From Taenia hydatigena (taxonomy: Eukaryota; Platyhelminthes; Cestoda; Cyclophyllidea; Taeniidae): DNA of 64,000 nucleotides. The stretch is taken from the NCBI GenBank assembly GCA_036345935.2, contig JADWOT020000003.1:12374524-12438523 (forward strand), given 5' to 3'. Position 1 is the stretch's first letter; the number at the start of each line of letters is the position of its first letter. The notes under the pieces are model-generated. The model saw nothing but the letters and a program-made list of their open reading frames with translations. It did not search any database and was not told where the DNA came from. The position numbers and the translations under genes were made by a program. Below, one piece after another: positions 58,324 to 64,000 of the stretch.

Positions 58324-59217
58324 GCAATTACGGGGTGGCTTACAAATGCCTTCATTGGAGGTTGGGACAGCTGAAGGCTTTGTAGAAAATTAAGCTCAAG
58401 CGTTCTAATTTGGGCGTCCCTTCAATGGTTCTCAAGGGAATGGGGCTTCTAAGGGAATTGAACCACCTCAACATTTTGACGTGAATTCCAAACATCTATG
58501 ACTCTTATAGTCTAGAGCATGTTATTCTGAATGACGGCTAATTATATTTAACTTTTGAATATTTAAATGTGGTTCTCGGACGGTACTTGGATCTCAATTA
58601 TAAATCACTGGATTACTTCCAAGCACCGTTGAAGTAGGTCTTTGCCTTTACTCATTTTCCACCTAGTCTTTTTGTACCAAATGCCGCAGGCTCTTTGGTA
58701 TTGCCACATAAGGCGCATTATCCACTGTGATTTAAGACCCCAAAACGTGATGGTCGATGTCAATAGAAGCGTTGCAAAGCTGGCTGACTTTGGCATGGCC
58801 AAGTATTTCGGCTACCTACTTCACGCGTTGACCCACTAGGTAGTTTCTTCATGCTTCCATATCCTGAAAATTTTGCCTGATTGATCTCGAAATGCTGTAG
58901 GACGCCACTCTGTTGTATCGCGATCCGAAGATTCTGTTAGGCAAGGCCGTTTTTCGTTGTAATGTCGATGTGTGGTGTATGGGCTGCATTTCCGCAGAAC
59001 TAGCCACAGGAGACCCGCTCTTTTGGGATGACTCCGAGATTGATATACTCTTCCACATGTTCCGAATTAAGGGGATAGCTACAGAGAAAACTTGGTCGGG
59101 TATTGCAACGTTGCCTAATCATAACCTTGCTTTTTTTCATCTTGGCACGCCAATCGACTTTGCTCTCAAGAAAAGTTTGTGTGTACACTTGACGCAAAGG
59201 GTCTTGATTTGTTAACT
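58324..59217 (+). pseudogene. cyclin-dependent kinase (CDK1/2-type), copy 1, broken
   Basis: CDKs phosphorylate Ser/Thr targets with a cyclin partner. Exon 1 (from 58324) reads NYGVAYKCLHWRLGQLKAL, stop, KIKLKRSNLGVPSMVLKG (degenerate PSTAIRE), LRELNHLNIL, and FEYLNVVLGRYLD, with three stops. After a 33-nt intron (58634-58666), exon 2 reads IIHCDLRPQNVMVD (HRDLKPQN with R and K changed) and KLADFGMAKYFG, keeping the DFG motif. The THE codon E is a stop. After a 61-nt intron (58840-58900), exon 3 reads LLYRDPKILLGK (W-Y-R-x-P-E changed), DVWCMGCISAELATGDPLF, DSEIDILFHMFRIKG, then a frameshift to LDAKGLDLLT and a GTGAGT donor. The last exon was not found. Loss of R and K in the catalytic loop excludes normal activity. 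Confidence 0.92.
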
Positions 59218-59299
59218 GTGAGTGACACCCGCATTGCACCATTCTTCCCTTTGCTTCTTGTTGTCGTCCCGTTTCTCTTAATCCCATTTTGCTGTTTTT

Positions 59300-62200
59300 A
59301 GGAAATGATGCAGCTTACTGACATCGATTTTTGCCATTTTGTCAACATTATTTATCATTTCAAAGGAGAATCGGTTGTTAACACGTAGCCATCACCATCG
59401 CATTTAAACCTAGGCTCACCATTTCGCATAAATGCGAAATGATTGTCGTTTGTGTACTTGAAGCTACTAAAGCAATCTACCAGATTTAGAGTTGAGTGAC
59501 TGTTTTCCCCGCCCAAGGAGTGTAGCCAATTATTTCTCCGGCTAACGTGCAAGAAGTGGCAGAGTGAGGCTGTATATTTGACTGATTATGTAACCCGTGT
59601 CATCCATGCATAAATATGTCCATCCTTTTCAGGTGCAGGTCATTAATGTCTTTATGAGGGCCTTAGACACTTAACATCAATAAACTCTACCCTTTAAAAA
59701 AGGCGACCTCAAGGCCCATTTCAGAGACCCTACAAGTTTTTGCCTTTATAGGTTTTTTCGATTCTAGACATTGAAGAAATATCCGAATTATTGAAAGCAC
59801 CGTAAACCTTGCTTCTCCTTTTCGTCCACTTCTGCAACTTTCGTAAAGAAATGGCCACTTCCGGAATCGCTGCTTTGCGTTGCTAATTAACGAATTTTCG
59901 GCAGCTAAGGGAGTTATAATGTCTTAGTTTATAAGACAAGGAGTCTGCTTATTTGCGTTATCGACTGTTAGAGTCACTACCTGGCCTCGGTCATTAAAAA
60001 TGCATTAGTGGGCGTAAGTAAACATAATGTAATAATGCAAAATATACTATCACATACACCGTTGATTATTTTAGCCTTCCATTCCCTACTATAATCATCA
60101 TTGCTAAAGTGCTCGCATTGTTTGTATTGTCCAGCAAATATTGCAGAGTGTGTAGAGAGCAAAGTTTTAGTTTCTTTGTCTCCTATAGTTTTGGCGCCCA
60201 AAATCTCCTTGCGTGATGCTGGTTTGCTGATTGCAACTATCAAAGGCAACTTAACTAGTAAGAAGAGCAAATGAATTGTCATCTTTCATTTCAAATTAGA
60301 GTCGCATGGCATGAAAGCACAGGCGGTAAGTTACTACTCACCTAGAGTTAGCAAATTTCCTTACGACATTTCTATCGATTGCTGATAGTGCGCAATTTGC
60401 TCCATTGCATCCTGTTACGCACCCCATTTCAATGGCCACTGTAATCATTCGCTATTGACATTGGTGGGTTAGGGATATACTCGAATGAATAAAAACAGGT
60501 GTGTTTTATTCTCATAAAAATTCACTCTTAATGCATCAGCGCCTTTAAAATCATTTCAATTAGGGCTTATTCGTAGTGTCAAAAGTGACGAAGTTATATT
60601 AGCACTTATTTAAGTAAAGTCTTTCGATTTGCTCTCGCTTTGCATTAGTATAAGCCATTGGGTTGGAAACAACTTTAGTCTGGAAGTGTTAGGTCCCATT
60701 TATTACATGAGAATTGCACGCACGCTATACTCACTTTGGTACGATATAGACCTACTGATGCTGCTCAGAGATACTGCCGCAAAATAACCTCAGGTACGTT
60801 TCCTAGTCAAGATAGGGTTACCATTCAAAAACTATCACCAATGGCTACCACATTTCCTGGCAAGATTTCTGGTTTGCCAATCTTCCTGTGCAATGTCCCT
60901 TAATAATGGCATAGCATGACGCAGCTATAAAGTGATTTGAGATTGCGTTAAGTTGTGCGATTCTAGTCCATAGGTTGAGTCTTTTAAAACATCATTTGCC
61001 AGTTTGCAGATTTGGTCGGAAGACCTGTCTAGCATCTGAACTTAGGATCACCTTTATGAGAGAGTAAGCTCTAAAGCTTGATAGAGAGGTGCATGGCAAG
61101 CGTTTGCATTAAATTGAGTGAAGTATCCATTCTGGATCAAATAGACGACCGGCGATCCATAGCGATTCGATTGCATTCAACATGAGATCCAGAACTAAGT
61201 GAGGCGCAAGCAATGTTTCAGAATCTTTCATTCGTCAATTAGCTCCTCAGATACTTGAATCCTTGCATCTGCTTAGTTTGCACAGAAACGAACATGCACG
61301 AATGGGGATTGACGCGATTTCCTTCTCTTACGTGTTGACTAAATATTAGGAGGGTAAACACTTGATTGTGTTGTAAAGGAACGAAAATGTCCTTCCTTCT
61401 CATATTGTAGAGTTGGGCAGTGGCTACTAAACACTTATTTCTTCCGAAATTCGACATGGCACAAAGGCACAGTTTGCAACTTGTCTACGTACCGCTGAGA
61501 AGAACAAGGTTTAGTTTTACTCTCAGTTGTGTGGTTATATTGTAAATAAACCTTAGAAAGGGTAACAAACTGTGATTGCTTCCTTCTCGAAAAACTCTGT
61601 TACATATCAGGTAGCGTGGATAGACAATTAGGTTAATGGTTTGCACCCGCTAGATTGAATAGGTCTCTAATCGAGCTGTTGCATTTCATTTCTTCACATG
61701 CATCGCAAGCAGATTGATCTACTTTGTTTCCTCGTCAGCGTGGCCATCGAATGTGTGTCCAAGGACGAGGAAGTTGACATCGAGCTGCCTCTAGTCGGCA
61801 CCTTAGTAGGTAACACCACAACAAATTTTTGCTTTCACCTGTGCGTAAAAGTATCATGGCAAGTTTTCCTTCATTTGTAAAGACGAGCGTTTAGACGTGA
61901 AGAAAGCTTGCAAAAGCATGGTCTTTGCGCTGAATGGCTTGGATCGGAAGGCGAGGAAGAGTGTAGTAAGACATCCTTGCAATCACAGTGCTACGCCGCA
62001 ACGAACTCTTCCACCAAATTCGAGTGTTCTGTCATGGTTCGTCATTTGAACATCGACTGCGCGGGTCACACAGGTCCACTTTCCGCCCAAGGTTCACTTT
62101 CCTTTTCGTTATATTCTTCTTCCCCAAATCATTGCATATTTGGCACTGATGGCAAGCTAAAGCAAAGCTGGTCAATGATCACTAAATAAACCAAGTGGAC

Positions 62201-62930
62201 ATTGACGTCGTGGTGGAGCAACAGGAGAGGACAATCATTCGTGTCACTGATGTGACGTCACTTAAAGCTGATATAAAATCGCTCTTCAAAGAGCCATATT
62301 GGCTGGTCTGAAGGTGGCTGTTGAAAGAATATCGTGCAGCTTGATCTGATGCATGTAGAAGTTGGTATGAGTCAATAAAGCTTGGGAAATTGATAAGTAT
62401 TCTGTCCTTTGCTTCCTACGCACCATTTGTGAGTGATGAGCGTGGGTACTTACAATTGCCTTTACACTGGTCTTTAAGTCACCATCGACCATTTTCTCTT
62501 AATAAACTGCATAACTTTATTTACGAATGCCCGCAGCACAAAAGTCTGTATGTTTGCGTTCTGATTGCTCGATATGTTAAACGGTGGCTTCAACCTTTTA
62601 ACGATAGAGGCGATCCACCTAACATTTAGGAAGGCAGTGTTTGCTTCTTGCACGTGTGATAGTCTGAAGATATAGTTGCGTTCATGATGACGATTAAACA
62701 CTCTCGCGAGTCTCTCTGCGGATGTGTGCTGACTGGTGCTCACTGGTTGACTTAATTCGTATATTTGAAATCACCAAATCAATTCAGCACTATCTTCTAG
62801 GGCGTTGGGTTAGGGAATTTTCAAGCGCCGATGCCATGATAGATCAAGCAACTAAGGCTTCTTACAAATACCTCAAAACAGTTGATGTCGGAACATAAAA
62901 ATGCAAGAAGACTCAAAACTTGCATGTAAA
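59300..62930. repeat. inverted duplication, family 2, right arm
   Basis: Collinear reverse complement of 43090-46950. It starts about 80 bases after the end of the CDK remnant, so families 1 and 2 abut here, whereas the left arms are 13 kb apart. It carries the unidentified block (59500-59760, plus) and the actin-related-like fragments (minus). Confidence 0.85.
60950..62260 (-). pseudogene. actin-related-protein-like fragment, copy 2
   Basis: Inverted counterpart of 43766-45164. On the minus strand it keeps LSHKGDPKFRC where copy 1 has PPKDDPKFMCW, but with stops inside. The upstream exon is frameshifted. The donor CAAA/GTGAGT near 60740 is kept in both copies. On the plus strand 61908-62189 is open (ECSKTSLQSQCYAATNSS), as is the matching strand in copy 1, so which strand was coding in the middle part is undecided. 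Confidence 0.35.
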
Positions 62931-64000
62931 TGTTCGCACAAACAGAACACCATTCTATTCTTCACGAAACACACCTCCATCTCAGATTAATTTGCCCGTG
63001 CACATCTGCTTAGACTTTTTTGAATTTTACTTGACTCGTACAAACATGGCTGTTTGATTGCTATGCTTTTTGGTTGATGTCTTTAATCTTTAGGCTCGCA
63101 AATTCAGAAGATCTTGATAAACTGACATAATTCTCACCTTAAATTGCGGCAACCAGCTCTCTAAATTAGACTATATTAACCAAATATTTGCTTTGCACTT
63201 TCCCTTTGTACGTAGCTCTATGGCCTGTGTAATTTTGAAGATGATGGGACGCTAAACTCTTTTAATAAAGGTCAAGTAACCGCGTTTGGTTTAGGTACTG
63301 ATTGTTGCATACGAGTAGAAAGTGGAGCGCAAAGTAATATTCTTATTCATCTTTTTAAGTTCATCTGGAATATCAAAGCTTTTACCAACTACCAGTGCGA
63401 AAAAATATTGTGCAGCCCATCAGGCACGCGTACCACCGTCATGGGTAGCAATAATTCGTGCTTCTGCTGACGAAGTAGACCTTGTATGCTTCCATGCTTG
63501 TCTGTAACTTAGACCTGCATACCTCCACAATCTCTTTAAGTCTTGATTTGTCTCATCTAAGTCAAAACATTTTTTATGTATTTTGCTTTGTTGAACATAA
63601 GGTGAGTGTATCTCCAAAGTATGAATTATTTACTTTCCACTGCTGATTAAATACAGTAAAAACAACAGGTATACTTTGTATTAATCCCTTCCCCAGTTCA
63701 AAGACTATTCTCTGTGCCATGAGCATTCTGTGTGCTGAATGTCCATTTATTTGCTAGCAAGGAGAGGTTATTTTAGCTGAAAAGGTGATCAGTGTATGTC
63801 AAATGACGAATCATAAATTTGCGTCCTATGCCTTTTTATCCCTTTTACGAATTACTTCATTGTCAATAGCCTCACTCATTTCTCGGTGGATCCCGATTCC
63901 TATACTCAGTGTGTGGTGTAGGCATGGCGAATGCGCTAGTCATTTCGATGAAACATAGATGCACATGCATGGGTGCTTTTGTTCACCCGGACTGCAGCGT
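62931..64000. other. no gene seen
   Basis: Short frames only (63322-63507 plus, with a hydrophobic start; 63420-63617 minus). No duplication partner was noticed. Confidence 0.4.

Larger units (their letters stand above)
53930..58600. repeat. inverted duplication, family 1, right arm
   Basis: Mirror image of 26430-30325: tail D (minus), T-box copy E (minus), conserved block (plus), CDK copy 1 (plus). Relative to the left arm it carries about 1.9 kb extra between 54666 and 56530, and it lacks about 1.2 kb with T-box exons 1-3 (the junction near 57085 corresponds to 27980 and 29180 of the other arm). Confidence 0.85.

Noticed and set aside
1..64000. tRNA, rRNA and CRISPR arrays
   Set aside because: Searched by eye for B-box-like GGTTCGAANC in cloverleaf context, rRNA cores and regular direct repeats with spacers. 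None was found; a covariance-model scan would be decisive.

Overview
The window looks like animal nuclear DNA. It is moderately AT-rich, has no operons and no long open frames, and is full of short exons with GT...AG borders, some with very small introns (33, 47, 61 and 77 nt). Those intron sizes and the gene families would suit a flatworm or another small-intron invertebrate, but the sequence does not settle the phylum. No intact rRNA, tRNA or CRISPR array was seen.

Layout. At the left edge (2-2808) a phase-consistent multi-exon gene of unknown family ends; its spliced product is rich in Ser, Pro, Gln and Asn. Just downstream a second gene starts (TATA box at 2910, ATG at 2989), and its second exon resembles the A helix of a globin. 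From 5.5 to 11 kb there are only isolated coding-like exons and one small secreted-protein ORF (9522-9737). Minus-strand remains of a poly(ADP-ribose) polymerase lie at 13.2-14.2 kb. Phosphodiesterase-like fragments lie at 15.4-16.4 kb. Two exons in perfect phase at 24353-24710 encode the end of a protein kinase. A broken cathepsin L gene lies at 39658-40092 (minus).

The right half is dominated by inverted segmental duplications. One family joins a cyclin-dependent kinase fragment, an unidentified conserved coding block and a T-box gene. It is present at 26.4-30.3 kb and, inverted, at 53.9-58.6 kb. The first arm is CDK(-) then T-box(+); the second is T-box(-) then CDK(+). A further T-box copy lies at 51.2-52.4 kb. 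A second inverted pair, about 3.6-3.9 kb long, joins 43.1-46.95 kb to 59.3-62.9 kb and carries actin-related-protein-like fragments. Together the 43-63 kb segment forms a broken palindrome centred near 53 kb.

Nearly every recognisable gene is damaged by stops, frameshifts, lost splice sites or missing exons, yet retains introns. The duplicates are therefore DNA-level copies, not retrocopies. The best summary is a gene graveyard built by repeated inverted duplication, with a few possibly functional genes at the left end and at 24.4 kb.
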